Assembly (NCBI GenBank): GCA_016290325.1
Contig: JAEETL010000001.1
Location: forward strand, 248,001 to 312,000
Source of the DNA: Muribaculaceae bacterium
Lineage (GTDB): Bacteria > Bacteroidota > Bacteroidia > Bacteroidales > Muribaculaceae
Direction of reading: 5' to 3'
Length of the DNA stretch: 64,000 nucleotides
Every line of letters starts with the position of its first letter. Position 1 is the stretch's first letter. The notes beneath the pieces are model-generated. The model had not been told where the DNA came from, ran no database searches, and was given only the letters and a program-made list of their open reading frames with translations. Shown here in pieces: positions 34,484 to 42,875 of this stretch. A program made the position numbers and the translations under genes.

Positions 34484-36871
34484 TCAAGAATTGAGCAACA
34501 TATCGATAAGCTCGGTTACATCCTTGATGGTGATGCTGCCATCACCGTTGATATCTGATCCCTCGAGATTGATGTCAGTGTTGCTGTCCAGCAGGAAGTC
34601 AATCAGGGTGGTTACGTCCTTGATGGTCACATCACCGTCACCGTTCACATCGCCAATGATTACTGCAGGCTCCTCGGGGAAGACGATGGTGTAGTAATAT
34701 GAGCTGGTGAGATTTGCCTGTGAGCCACTGCTGTAGTAGTAGAGATTGACAAAGTATTCCCAGCCGTTAACAACGTTGTCCAAGTCAAATTGGATGGTAG
34801 TGGTTGCTCCGGCAGCCAATGACAAGGGTGTATTAATTGCTTGTACTGTCGTGCCCATGTTACCATAGATGTTCTTGTACATCTTGATGGAGATGTCCTC
34901 ATTGTAGGCAGTTGAGCCGTTGTTGGTAACGGTGAGCACTACGCTGAATTTATTGCTGTTAATGGTATAGCCTGTAGCATTCAGCACCTGGAGGGTTCCA
35001 GAGAGGTTGGCGGCAGGCATCGCATTGATGGTAATCGTGCGGGTGGCGATGGGGTCGCTACCGTCGTCGTTGAATGAGAACGTGAGTGTATAGGTTCCCG
35101 TAGCACTGGGCACGAATCTGAAGGGGATGTCGCCGGTCTCGCCAGGAACTAAGCCCACATAGCCAGTGGAAGTGAATGTGCCGTTAACAAACATGTACAG
35201 CAGCAGGTTGTCCGATTGGCCGTTGTTGGTCATGTTCACATTGATGTCAACCGGGCGGGTAGGATGCATGAAACCGCTATAAGTGATGTCGTTAACCGTG
35301 TAGTTGGTGGTGGCGGCGGTGCCATGACCCTCGAAGTAGCAGTTGTTGCCGTCGATGGTCACCTCGATATAGTTGTGCTCGGCACCGGCACAAGGACGCC
35401 AATTATTTTGGCTGTACTCAGTGAACATGGGCATGATGCGGTAGGTGCCACTGGTTATGCCCTCGCCAAACGTCAGTTCACGGTTCGTGTGGCGGTGGAG
35501 GTAGCCAGGTCTAAGGGTGTGGTTGTAGGCACTATAGAGATTGTCAATCAATTCACCATTCTGGAAGAGGCCCCAGCCAAAGCGCATGTCAAGTGTGTCG
35601 GAAGAATAATTGTGGAACTCGCCTGAAACATAGACCTTGAACGGGTCGGTCGTGTAGTTGCGTGTGCCAATGTAGCTATCGAGCTTGACATTTTTTGCCG
35701 TGAGTTCAAATAAGTGGCTGCCACCCTGGTTGGGCTGGAAGCCCACGATGGCGCCTTGGGAGTAGATGTAGCCATAGCTACCGTTAGCGCTACCCGTGCC
35801 TTGCAGGTCGGGATTGAGCACGTTGAGCAGGAAGTAACCGTTGCTCTGGCCGTTCCAGCCCCAGTTGATGTGGAACATGCCGTTGCCGTCATAGCCGTCG
35901 CAGATGAAGGCGTGGCCACTGCTCTTTTTGCTGCCACTGTAGATGACAGGGCGTCCAGCTGCCAACTCGCCGTAGAGCAGGTCGGCCCAGCCTTGAGTAG
36001 TGTAGCTCTCGCGGCCTTCCATGTGGGCTCTGGCGTCATAGTCAAAGTAGGTGGTGGCCCAAAGGGGAACGCTGGAAGTGGTTGCACCCGATGCTGAGGG
36101 CTTAAAAGTCATCTGCACAGCTTGGGCACAGTACAGGCTTAACCTGGAGGCTGCCAATCCGGCTTGAGAGGTCGTGTCAGTTGTCAAGTAGGTGTCCTGC
36201 ATGGCGCTCCAGTCAAAGTCGATGACTGGCAACTCAGGCATGTAGATTTTTAATGTGTCAGTGCCGCTAATCGCGTATACACTGGTATAGGCGGGTATCG
36301 ACCGAGTGGGTCGAGCAGGCCATTTCCAGTAATACATCACTTGAGCAAATGCCGTGGCGACGCAACCCACATAGGCGTGCTTGCCGTTAGGCAGGAAGGG
36401 GAACAGGATGTTGAAAGGGTTATTCTGTGACCAGGTTGCCGGCACCATGGGCCTGATGGCAGGTCTGGCCTGGAGCTGAGTGGCTACCTGTGCGCCCTTG
36501 TCCAGATCCTCGATTTGGGCGGCATAACCGTCGAGCCATTCCTGCATGGCAAGAGGAACGGCGTTAGCATCAAAGGTGCCGTTATCACTGTAACCCAGTA
36601 CGGCGGGAGCACGGTCATCGCCGGCAACGATGATGAAACCGCTGTTGCTGCGGTCGCCGTTAAACACATAGTAAGCTACCTGACCGCCTGTTGGTGTAGC
36701 GCTCATGCGTGGTGCCTTGAGTGCAGTTGTCAGCGTTGATTTCAACGCGCCGCGGCTGGCCAGGAAGTTTTCGGCGACAGCCTTAGCCTGGCCCTCAGTG
36801 ACTGGGCCTGCCCACACGCAGTTGGACACAGCTAAACAAAGAAAAAGGAGAAATGTTTGAAATCGTCTCAT
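34484..36871 (-). CDS. secreted C10 cysteine peptidase with dockerin pair (paralogue)
   Basis: 795 residues from ATG 36871. The frame extends to 36979, but a TATCTTTG box at 36914-36907 lies in that extension and only the internal start gives a signal peptide (MRRFQTFLLFLCLAVSNCVW). Propeptide with TEGQAKAVAENFLASRG and FIIVAGDDRAPAVLGYSDNG; catalytic Cys170 (YVGCVATAFAQVMYYW), His320 (SSGHAFICDG) and INWGWNGQSNGYF. Same beta-sandwich tail as its neighbour, ending in dockerin repeats GDVNGDGDVTIKDVTTLID and DINGDGSITIKDVTELID. Each C10 gene has its own promoter and terminator, so they are regulated separately. Confidence 0.93.
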   Translation of the reverse strand: MRRFQTFLLFLCLAVSNCVWAGPVTEGQAKAVAENFLASRGALKSTLTTALKAPRMSATPTGGQVAYYVFNGDRSNSGFIIVAGDDRAPAVLGYSDNGTFDANAVPLAMQEWLDGYAAQIEDLDKGAQVATQLQARPAIRPMVPATWSQNNPFNILFPFLPNGKHAYVGCVATAFAQVMYYWKWPARPTRSIPAYTSVYAISGTDTLKIYMPELPVIDFDWSAMQDTYLTTDTTSQAGLAASRLSLYCAQAVQMTFKPSASGATTSSVPLWATTYFDYDARAHMEGRESYTTQGWADLLYGELAAGRPVIYSGSKKSSGHAFICDGYDGNGMFHINWGWNGQSNGYFLLNVLNPDLQGTGSANGSYGYIYSQGAIVGFQPNQGGSHLFELTAKNVKLDSYIGTRNYTTDPFKVYVSGEFHNYSSDTLDMRFGWGLFQNGELIDNLYSAYNHTLRPGYLHRHTNRELTFGEGITSGTYRIMPMFTEYSQNNWRPCAGAEHNYIEVTIDGNNCYFEGHGTAATTNYTVNDITYSGFMHPTRPVDINVNMTNNGQSDNLLLYMFVNGTFTSTGYVGLVPGETGDIPFRFVPSATGTYTLTFSFNDDGSDPIATRTITINAMPAANLSGTLQVLNATGYTINSNKFSVVLTVTNNGSTAYNEDISIKMYKNIYGNMGTTVQAINTPLSLAAGATTTIQFDLDNVVNGWEYFVNLYYYSSGSQANLTSSYYYTIVFPEEPAVIIGDVNGDGDVTIKDVTTLIDFLLDSNTDINLEGSDINGDGSITIKDVTELIDMLLNS

Positions 36872-36906
36872 AGTACAAAATGTTTTTAGAGGTGAAAGAT
36901 TTGCTG

Positions 36907-36914
36907 CAAAGATA
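36907..36914 (-). promoter_or_regulatory. -7 box deciding the C10 start
   Basis: TATCTTTG on the minus strand, 35 bases before ATG 36871. Confidence 0.55.
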
Positions 36915-36991
36915 ATGAATTTTAATGAATAAACGGCCAAAAAAAACCATTTCTTGGTCCTATTGGCCGTTTCTGTCATGTTATTGTCGCG

Positions 36992-37426
36992 TTAGGGGCG
37001 AGCGAGCAGCACCATCACTCGGGCGCGGTGCAAGCGCCATGCCGTGCCATAGATGCTGTCCTCGTCGCCATAGAGCGACATCAGCGTGTAATTGGCCAGC
37101 GCGGCGATGATGGCGCTTTTCAGGCGGTCGGCGATTGATAGCAACGGTCGCTTTTCAAGCCCGATGGCGAGCACGATATTGCCGCTCTCCAGGTTGAAGT
37201 TGATATTTTGCCCGATGAGGTAGCCGCTCATGCGGGCCATGAGATCGTCAAGTCCCTCACGCACACGGCGGTCGATGATGGGCTCATTGCTGCTGTTCAC
37301 GCCCCAAGCGGTGGCGTTGGCTGCGGGGTGCCATTGCCCCTCGGTGTAGATGGCTTGCTGGATCTCGTTCAGGTCGATGGAAATGTCGATGCGGTAGTTG
37401 GCTCGACGGTTGGTGTGGATGTTCAT
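36992..37426 (-). CDS. unknown protein, second gene of a two-gene operon
   Basis: 144 residues, not recognised. N-terminus YRIDISIDLNEIQQAIYTEG suggests alternating strand and helix; the centre has VREGLDDLMARMSGYLIGQN, then a strand with GNIVLAIGLEKRPLLSIADR and a helical end LHRARVMVLLARP. No signal peptide, so cytosolic. Lies 39 bases behind the 158-residue gene on the same strand. Its feel is that of a small structural or element-borne protein, but no neighbour supports a phage or element. Confidence 0.6.
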   Translation of the reverse strand: MNIHTNRRANYRIDISIDLNEIQQAIYTEGQWHPAANATAWGVNSSNEPIIDRRVREGLDDLMARMSGYLIGQNINFNLESGNIVLAIGLEKRPLLSIADRLKSAIIAALANYTLMSLYGDEDSIYGTAWRLHRARVMVLLARP

Positions 37427-37465
37427 GGTATCAATTATTAATTTGTTAGTGTTAGGTGTGGATGG

Positions 37466-37942
37466 TTAGCGAAGGGCGCGTCGTCGCGCTCGGACGCAGA
37501 TTTTTGTTAGCGCGGTTGCGGGAGTGATAAAGAAGCGTGACGCGCGGCAGTGTTCCAGCACGTGGTCAATGGCGCGATTGGTGCTCATGCCCTGGTCTCG
37601 CAGTTCTTTCACCTGGCGTGTGATCTCATACCACATCTGTCGCCTCAACCGATTTTTGGCAAAAGCGCTGTCGTCGATGGCGCGATAAGTGCGGGCATTA
37701 CTGGCTTTTTTGTCATGGGCGCTCAGCAGGTGGCACACGCATCGGTAGGCGCGCTCATGGTCAACGTGGTAATGGGGATGTCCGTTAGCAATAGTGAATT
37801 TCACGGCAGCGCGGCGGGCTTGGCTCTCGTTCATCCCCTGCTCGAGCATCGCGTCAAGGGTGGGGTGGTAAAGGGCTAGGAATTCCTTGTCCCGGTGCTC
37901 ACACAGGGTGCGTTTCTTGATTTCTGTCTTCATGTCGTTCAT
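37466..37942 (-). CDS. unknown basic protein, first gene of a two-gene operon
   Basis: 158 residues, not recognised. Highly charged and helical: EHRDKEFLALYHPTLDAMLE, a His cluster GHPHYHVDHERAYRCVCHLL, RLRRQMWYEITRQVKELRDQ and a basic end RARRRALR. The two segments ARRAAVKFTIANG and MSTNRAIDHVLEH look like short helix-turn-helix turns, so nucleic-acid binding is possible. -7 box TAATTTTG at 37993-37986. Two in-frame ATGs (37942, 37933) four codons apart leave the start slightly open. Confidence 0.6.
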   Translation of the reverse strand: MNDMKTEIKKRTLCEHRDKEFLALYHPTLDAMLEQGMNESQARRAAVKFTIANGHPHYHVDHERAYRCVCHLLSAHDKKASNARTYRAIDDSAFAKNRLRRQMWYEITRQVKELRDQGMSTNRAIDHVLEHCRASRFFITPATALTKICVRARRRALR

Positions 37943-37985
37943 GGTATAAATGCTAGTAAATGGTAAAACAATAATTTTGATGTTG

Positions 37986-37993
37986 CAAAATTA
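37986..37993 (-). promoter_or_regulatory. -7 box of the unknown two-gene operon
   Basis: TAATTTTG on the minus strand, 44 bases before ATG 37942, within a small TGTTGCAA.../...TTACAACA palindrome. Confidence 0.4.
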
Positions 37994-38043
37994 CAACATC
38001 ATTGGTGCTTTGTCAAGAAATTTAACGATTTTTTGTTTATTGC

Positions 38044-38952
38044 CTATTTTTTCTGGTATTCTGTGGGAGTGAGGCCGGTCATGCGCTTGAAGTATTTGCA
38101 AAAGAAGGAGGGGTTGGGGAAATTCAGCCTGTCGGCCAGTTGGGCAACGGTCACATCGCTGTGCTTGAGGGCGACTTTGGCCTCGTTGATGATAGCACGG
38201 TCAATCCACTCCTTGGCGGTCGTTCCGCTGGCTTGACGCACGAGGGTGCCCAGGTAGCGTTGGGTGATACACAGTCGGTCGGCATAAAAGTCGAGCGTGT
38301 GGTAACGGGAACAGTAGGTATTGACCAGATCGATGAACTGTTCAAATACCCGTTGCTGACGTGACTGCACCACGGGTTGAGTGGCTCCATGGCGCTCAAA
38401 CAGGCTGGCGACAAAATTGATAATGGTGGCTATCATTGACGATAACGTCTCCCTGCTGTATCCATCCTCATCCACTAGCGCACGGAGCATGGTTATCATG
38501 TTCTCAAGCATCACCCGCTCGCTGTTCTCGATTTGGACATAGTTGTTGCGTTGTGTGCCGTTGAATATTGTTGGCAGTCTTCCGCCCATGGCAAGACGCA
38601 GGTAATCCTCCTTGAGCACGATTCCCGACATCTTGATCTGTTTGTTCACTTTGTCCATCTGGATGATGCCACCATTTCCCATAAAGCCCAATGTGTTGTC
38701 GGTAATGTGGTATTTCCTGAGATTGGCAGTCACTTCCACATCTGCTTCTTCAAACACAATAAACCTGAAATCGTCTACACGATAGGGGAGAGAGGGCGTA
38801 AGCAATTTCTTGAGCACTTGATAGGTATTAGTGCTGCTGATGATGCCTAAATCGTTTGAGATATAAGGTTTGGCCCCCTGAATCGTATAATTCTGGTCAA
38901 TCATCTCGTCAAGGCTCGAGAAGGGCAGGCGTTTGGGCTCTCGTTGTGACAT
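38044..38952 (-). CDS. AraC-family transcriptional regulator
   Basis: 302 residues. Residues 1-190: cupin-like sensor part with no recognisable ligand motif (FIVFEEADVEVTANLRKYHI, GNGGIIQMDKVNKQIKMSGI). Residues about 200-302: two AraC HTH units, RLCITQRYLGTLVRQASGTT and VTVAQLADRLNFPNPSFFCK, then YFKRMTGLTPTEYQKK. Divergently transcribed from the TolC-HlyD-ABC exporter with 160 bases between, where a direct repeat suited to AraC binding lies at 39031-39062. Likely activator of that efflux operon. -7 box TATCTTTG at 38986-38979. Confidence 0.93.
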   Translation of the reverse strand: MSQREPKRLPFSSLDEMIDQNYTIQGAKPYISNDLGIISSTNTYQVLKKLLTPSLPYRVDDFRFIVFEEADVEVTANLRKYHITDNTLGFMGNGGIIQMDKVNKQIKMSGIVLKEDYLRLAMGGRLPTIFNGTQRNNYVQIENSERVMLENMITMLRALVDEDGYSRETLSSMIATIINFVASLFERHGATQPVVQSRQQRVFEQFIDLVNTYCSRYHTLDFYADRLCITQRYLGTLVRQASGTTAKEWIDRAIINEAKVALKHSDVTVAQLADRLNFPNPSFFCKYFKRMTGLTPTEYQKK

Positions 38953-39030
38953 GGTCCTTTTGTTATGGATTTTGGATACAAAGATAATGAAAATCGGCTA
39001 TAAAATCATTTTTTGATTAAGAAATTGTAC

Positions 39031-39062
39031 AAAAAGGACATCATGCGCTAAAAAAGGATATC
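39031..39062 (+). promoter_or_regulatory. direct-repeat operator (AraC site candidate)
   Basis: AAAAAGGACATC (39031-39042) and AAAAAGGATATC (39051-39062), same orientation, exactly 20 bases (two helical turns) apart, ending 21 bases before the -7 box. AraC-family activators bind such direct repeats next to the -35 zone. Confidence 0.55.
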
Positions 39063-39083
39063 CCATTACGTGCAGCGATGAGC

Positions 39084-39091
39084 TAATTTTG
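39084..39091 (+). promoter_or_regulatory. -7 box of exporter operon 1
   Basis: TAATTTTG 23 bases before ATG 39115, no TTTG at -33, consistent with activator dependence. Confidence 0.5.
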
Positions 39092-39114
39092 CAAAAAAGA
39101 AATAACGAGTGGAA

Positions 39115-40386
39115 ATGAAGAGATTAATTTTTGCTTTCTTGCTCCTGCCATTCATGGCTCAGGCTCAGACGCTTGACGAGTGTCAGCAGGCTGCCGAGCG
39201 CAACTACCCCCTCATCCGTCAATATGACCTCATCGCTCAGACCACCGAGCTGACTGTGTCGAACATTGGAAAGGCGTGGTTACCTCAGGTGAGTGCTACA
39301 GCCCAGGCAACCTATCAGAGTGACGTGATGTCATGGCCCGACCAGATGCAGACGATGCTGAATCAGATGGGACTCGATGTCAAGGGACTGAAACGAGACC
39401 AATACCGCATTGGCATCGATGTGAACCAGACTGTCTTTGACGGAGGTCGCACACGAAGCCAACAGGAGGTCGTGCGCCGTCAGGGCAATGTGCAGGCGGC
39501 CCAGACTGAGGTAGACTTGTATGCTGTCCGCCAACGTGTCAACGAGATGTACTTTGGGCTATTGCTCATGGATGACCAGATCAAGCTGAACAAGGATTTG
39601 CAGGAGCTGCTTGCAGCCAGCGAGAGTAACCTGGCATCGATGTATAAACGGGGCACCGCAGCCGAGAGTGACTATAATAATGTGAAGGCCGAGCGGCTCA
39701 AGGTGGCTCAGCAACTCACGGCTATGGAGTCACAACGGCGCGCACTCGCCACAATGCTGGGCGCTTTTTGCGGCATTGAGGTAAACAACGTGATGAAACC
39801 TGTCTTGACGCCAACCGATGCCACTTTTGACGTCAATCGCCGACCCGAACTGCGGCTCATCGATTCCCAGTTGCTTCTCGCCGATGCCCAGGAGAAACTG
39901 ATCGACTCGTCGTTGTTGCCTCACCTGAGCGTGTTTGCCTCGGGATACTACGGCTATCCCGGTTACAATATGTTTGAGGACATGATGGGTCACGATTGGT
40001 CACTTAACGGCATGGTGGGAGCGAGGCTCACATGGAACATCGGCTCGCTATATACCCGCAAGAACGATAAGTCCAAGATCCAGTTGCAGCGTCAAGCGGC
40101 CGAGAATAGCCGTGATGTGTTCCTCTACAACAATAGGCTGGAGCAGTTGAAGTATAGCGAGGAAATGGAACGGTACCACCAGTTGATATCGGCCGATGAG
40201 GAAATTATCTCCCTGCGTGAGAAAGTGCGTCATGCTGCCGAGAGCAAACTCTCACACGGCATTATCGACGTGAATGACCTCGTCAAAGAGATCAACAGTG
40301 AGAATGCGGCACGCGTGCAACGCTCCATTCACGAGATTGAGCTCTTGAAGAGTGTTTATGACCTGAAATATACGACCAACAACTAA
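39115..40386 (+). CDS. TolC-family outer-membrane efflux protein
   Basis: 423 residues from ATG 39115 (a GTG six bases earlier is less likely because the signal peptide starts at MKRLIFAFLLLPFMAQAQ). Outer-membrane factor with two repeated alpha-barrel halves: TLDECQQAAERNYPLIRQYD at the mature N-terminus and RRPELRLIDSQLLLADAQEK at the second repeat. First gene of a five-gene exporter operon (TolC, HlyD, double ATPase, two permeases); 11 bases before the HlyD gene. Confidence 0.93.
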   Translation: MKRLIFAFLLLPFMAQAQTLDECQQAAERNYPLIRQYDLIAQTTELTVSNIGKAWLPQVSATAQATYQSDVMSWPDQMQTMLNQMGLDVKGLKRDQYRIGIDVNQTVFDGGRTRSQQEVVRRQGNVQAAQTEVDLYAVRQRVNEMYFGLLLMDDQIKLNKDLQELLAASESNLASMYKRGTAAESDYNNVKAERLKVAQQLTAMESQRRALATMLGAFCGIEVNNVMKPVLTPTDATFDVNRRPELRLIDSQLLLADAQEKLIDSSLLPHLSVFASGYYGYPGYNMFEDMMGHDWSLNGMVGARLTWNIGSLYTRKNDKSKIQLQRQAAENSRDVFLYNNRLEQLKYSEEMERYHQLISADEEIISLREKVRHAAESKLSHGIIDVNDLVKEINSENAARVQRSIHEIELLKSVYDLKYTTNN

Positions 40387-40397
40387 ATAACACGATA

Positions 40398-41378
40398 ATG
40401 AAACCCAATATGTTATTATTCTCATGCGTCGCCTTGTTGCTGGTGACGGCATGCGGAAAGAAGGAAAAGGCGTTTGATGCGACAGGCACCTTCGAGGCTA
40501 CCGAAGTCACCGTCTCGGCCAAGTCCACCGGCGAGTTGCTGGCGTTTAATGTCACCGAGGGGCAGGAAATCGACCAGGGTGTTGTGGTGGGTAACATTGA
40601 TGCCTATCAGCTGAAGCTGCAGAGACAGCAGTTGGAAAGCACCAAGGACCAGCTTAAGGCCAACAAAAAGCAACTCAACGCCACGCGTGGCGCCACTAAC
40701 AGCAAACAGCTTGACCTGGAAAAGCAGGTAGCAAGCATCCGCCAGCAGATTGCCAACGCACAGCGTGAGCGCCAGCGTTACTCCGAGTTGGTCAATGATG
40801 GTGCTGTGCCACGCAAGCAGCTTGACGACATCAACTACCAGATTAAGGTGCTCGAGAAGCAGTTGGCCGCCACTCAGGACCAGATTCGCAGCAACAATGC
40901 CAGCCTGAAGGAGCAGAGCCAGGGCATTACTGCTCAAATGGAGGGTATCGACGCCCAGCAGGTGGGCATTGAGGTACAAAAGGCCCAACTGGATGACCAG
41001 ATTGCTAATACCGACATCAAGGCTCCTATCACTGGTAGTGTGCTGGAAAAATATGTCGAAGCCGGCGAGTTTGTGAATGTGGGCAAACCGCTATTCAAGA
41101 TGGCCGATACGCAGAATATGTTCATCCGTGCCTATGTCACCTCTGCTCAGCTCAAGGATATCAAGGTGGGTCAGGCTGTCAAGGTTTTCGCTGATTTTGG
41201 CGACAAGCAAAAGAAAGCCTATGACGGAACAATTACATGGATTTCCAGCCGCTCGGAGTTCACACCCAAAACCATCGTGACCGATGATGAGCGTGCCGAC
41301 CTCGTGTATGCCGTGAAAATTGCCGTTAAAAACGACGGCTTTATCAAGATAGGCATGTATGGTGAAGTGAAGTTTTAG
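40398..41378 (+). CDS. HlyD-family membrane-fusion lipoprotein
   Basis: 326 residues. Lipobox LVTAC with Cys19, so a lipid-anchored adaptor. Lipoyl half-motif EVTVSAKSTGELLAFNVTEG, then a long coiled-coil hairpin (about residues 70-190, QQLESTKDQLKANKKQLNAT ... QLDDINYQIKVLEKQLAATQ), second lipoyl half DIKAPITGSVLEKYVEAGEF and beta-barrel end. Bridges the inner-membrane ABC-2 permeases with TolC. YbhG/YhiI-like. Thirty-one bases before the ATPase gene. Confidence 0.94.
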   Translation: MKPNMLLFSCVALLLVTACGKKEKAFDATGTFEATEVTVSAKSTGELLAFNVTEGQEIDQGVVVGNIDAYQLKLQRQQLESTKDQLKANKKQLNATRGATNSKQLDLEKQVASIRQQIANAQRERQRYSELVNDGAVPRKQLDDINYQIKVLEKQLAATQDQIRSNNASLKEQSQGITAQMEGIDAQQVGIEVQKAQLDDQIANTDIKAPITGSVLEKYVEAGEFVNVGKPLFKMADTQNMFIRAYVTSAQLKDIKVGQAVKVFADFGDKQKKAYDGTITWISSRSEFTPKTIVTDDERADLVYAVKIAVKNDGFIKIGMYGEVKF

Positions 41379-41409
41379 TTGCCCTTGATGAACTAGAAGA
41401 GATAATGGC

Positions 41410-42870
41410 ATGAACGCGATAGAGGTGCATAATGTGTCCAAGTCCTACGGGAAGGTCAAGGCGCTGGACGATGTGTCGTTCTCGGTCGGCAAGGGTGAGG
41501 TCTTTGGCCTCATAGGACCCGATGGAGCGGGCAAGACATCGATGTTCCGCATCTTGTGCACCTTGCTTGTGCCTGATAACGGCAAGGCGACGGTTGACGG
41601 ATTTGACACGGTCAAGCAGATGACCGATATCCGATGCCGTGTGGGGTACATGCCAGGCAAATTCTCACTGTATCAGGATTTGACCGTCAAGGAGAATTTG
41701 GAGTTTTTTGCCACGCTGTTCGGCACGACCGTCGAGGAAGGTTATGACAGCATCAGTGCCATCTATAGCCAAATTGAGCGTTTCAAGGACCGAAAGGCTG
41801 GGGCACTGTCGGGCGGCATGAAACAGAAACTCGCCCTCTGTTGTGCTCTCGTGCATCAGCCTAGCGTTCTGTTCTTGGATGAGCCGACGACAGGTGTGGA
41901 TCCTGTATCCCGTAAGGAGTTTTGGGAGATGCTGGCTACGCTCAAACAGCGGGGCATCACCATCGTGGCTTCGACACCTTATCTTGACGAGGTGCGCCGT
42001 TGTGAGCGTGTGGCCTTTTTGGACCAGGGCCGAGTGCGCGGCATCGACACTCCCGAAATCATTCTCGACCGTTTTGCCGACATCTTTAATCCACCAGGCT
42101 TGGAACACGACAAGGCTGACGAAGCTAAGGACGAGAATGTCATCGAGGTGGAGCATCTGGTGAAAGCCTTCGGTTCCTTCCACGCTGTTGATGACATCAG
42201 CTTCACGGTAAAAAAAGGTGAGATTTTTGGTTTCTTGGGTGCCAATGGCGCGGGGAAGACCACAGCCATGCACATGCTCACGGGCTTGAACCAGCCCACT
42301 AGCGGCACAGGTCGCGTTGCGGGCTATGACATCAGCACCGAGTATGAGCAAGTCAAAAAACACATTGGCTACATGAGCCAAAAGTTCTCGCTCTATGAGG
42401 ACCTGACTGTGGCCGAGAACATCCGCCTGTTTGCGGGCATTTACGGAATGCAGGACGAGGAAATCGCTCGCAAGACCGACGAGGTGCTTGAGCGCTTGCA
42501 GTTTATTGACCACAAGAATGACTTGGTGGGCTCGTTACCGCTGGGCTGGAAGCAGAAACTCGCTTTCTCGGTGTCGATTTTCCATGATCCGGCGATTGTC
42601 TTTCTCGACGAGCCGACGGGTGGGGTTGACCCGGCTACGCGCCGTCAGTTTTGGGAACTCATTTATGATGCGTCGGCCAGGGGTATCACGGTGTTTGTCA
42701 CCACCCATTACATGGATGAGGCGGAGTATTGTGACCGCATCTCAATCATGGTTGACGGGAAAATCAGTGCGATGGGAACGCCCGATGAATTGAAACAGAA
42801 GTATAACCAGCCTGACATGGATCATGTCTTCACCTATCTCGCACGCCAGGCTACCCGAAACAGCGATTGA
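41410..42870 (+). CDS. fused double ABC ATPase (YbhF-like) of ABC-2 exporter
   Basis: 486 residues with two nucleotide-binding domains. NBD1: Walker A GPDGAGKT (36-43), signature LSGGMKQ (133-139), Walker B LFLDEPT (154-160), but the usual switch histidine is missing (IVASTPYLDE). NBD2: Walker A GANGAGKT (277-284), degenerate signature SLPLGWKQ, Walker B VFLDEPTGG, switch His present (VTTHYMDE). So one composite ATP site is fully canonical and the other degenerate. Energises the two following permeases. The next ATG (42876) lies six bases past the stop. Confidence 0.95.
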   Translation: MNAIEVHNVSKSYGKVKALDDVSFSVGKGEVFGLIGPDGAGKTSMFRILCTLLVPDNGKATVDGFDTVKQMTDIRCRVGYMPGKFSLYQDLTVKENLEFFATLFGTTVEEGYDSISAIYSQIERFKDRKAGALSGGMKQKLALCCALVHQPSVLFLDEPTTGVDPVSRKEFWEMLATLKQRGITIVASTPYLDEVRRCERVAFLDQGRVRGIDTPEIILDRFADIFNPPGLEHDKADEAKDENVIEVEHLVKAFGSFHAVDDISFTVKKGEIFGFLGANGAGKTTAMHMLTGLNQPTSGTGRVAGYDISTEYEQVKKHIGYMSQKFSLYEDLTVAENIRLFAGIYGMQDEEIARKTDEVLERLQFIDHKNDLVGSLPLGWKQKLAFSVSIFHDPAIVFLDEPTGGVDPATRRQFWELIYDASARGITVFVTTHYMDEAEYCDRISIMVDGKISAMGTPDELKQKYNQPDMDHVFTYLARQATRNSD

Positions 42871-42875
42871 CCGTC

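Noticed and set aside
31890-37942. Remnant prophage around the two unknown genes
   Set aside because: No integrase, capsid, tail or repeat boundary is seen; neighbours are ordinary chromosomal genes.
41665-42513. 282-codon open frame opposite the double ATPase
   Set aside because: Shadow of strong codon bias in the ATPase gene; no homology features of its own.
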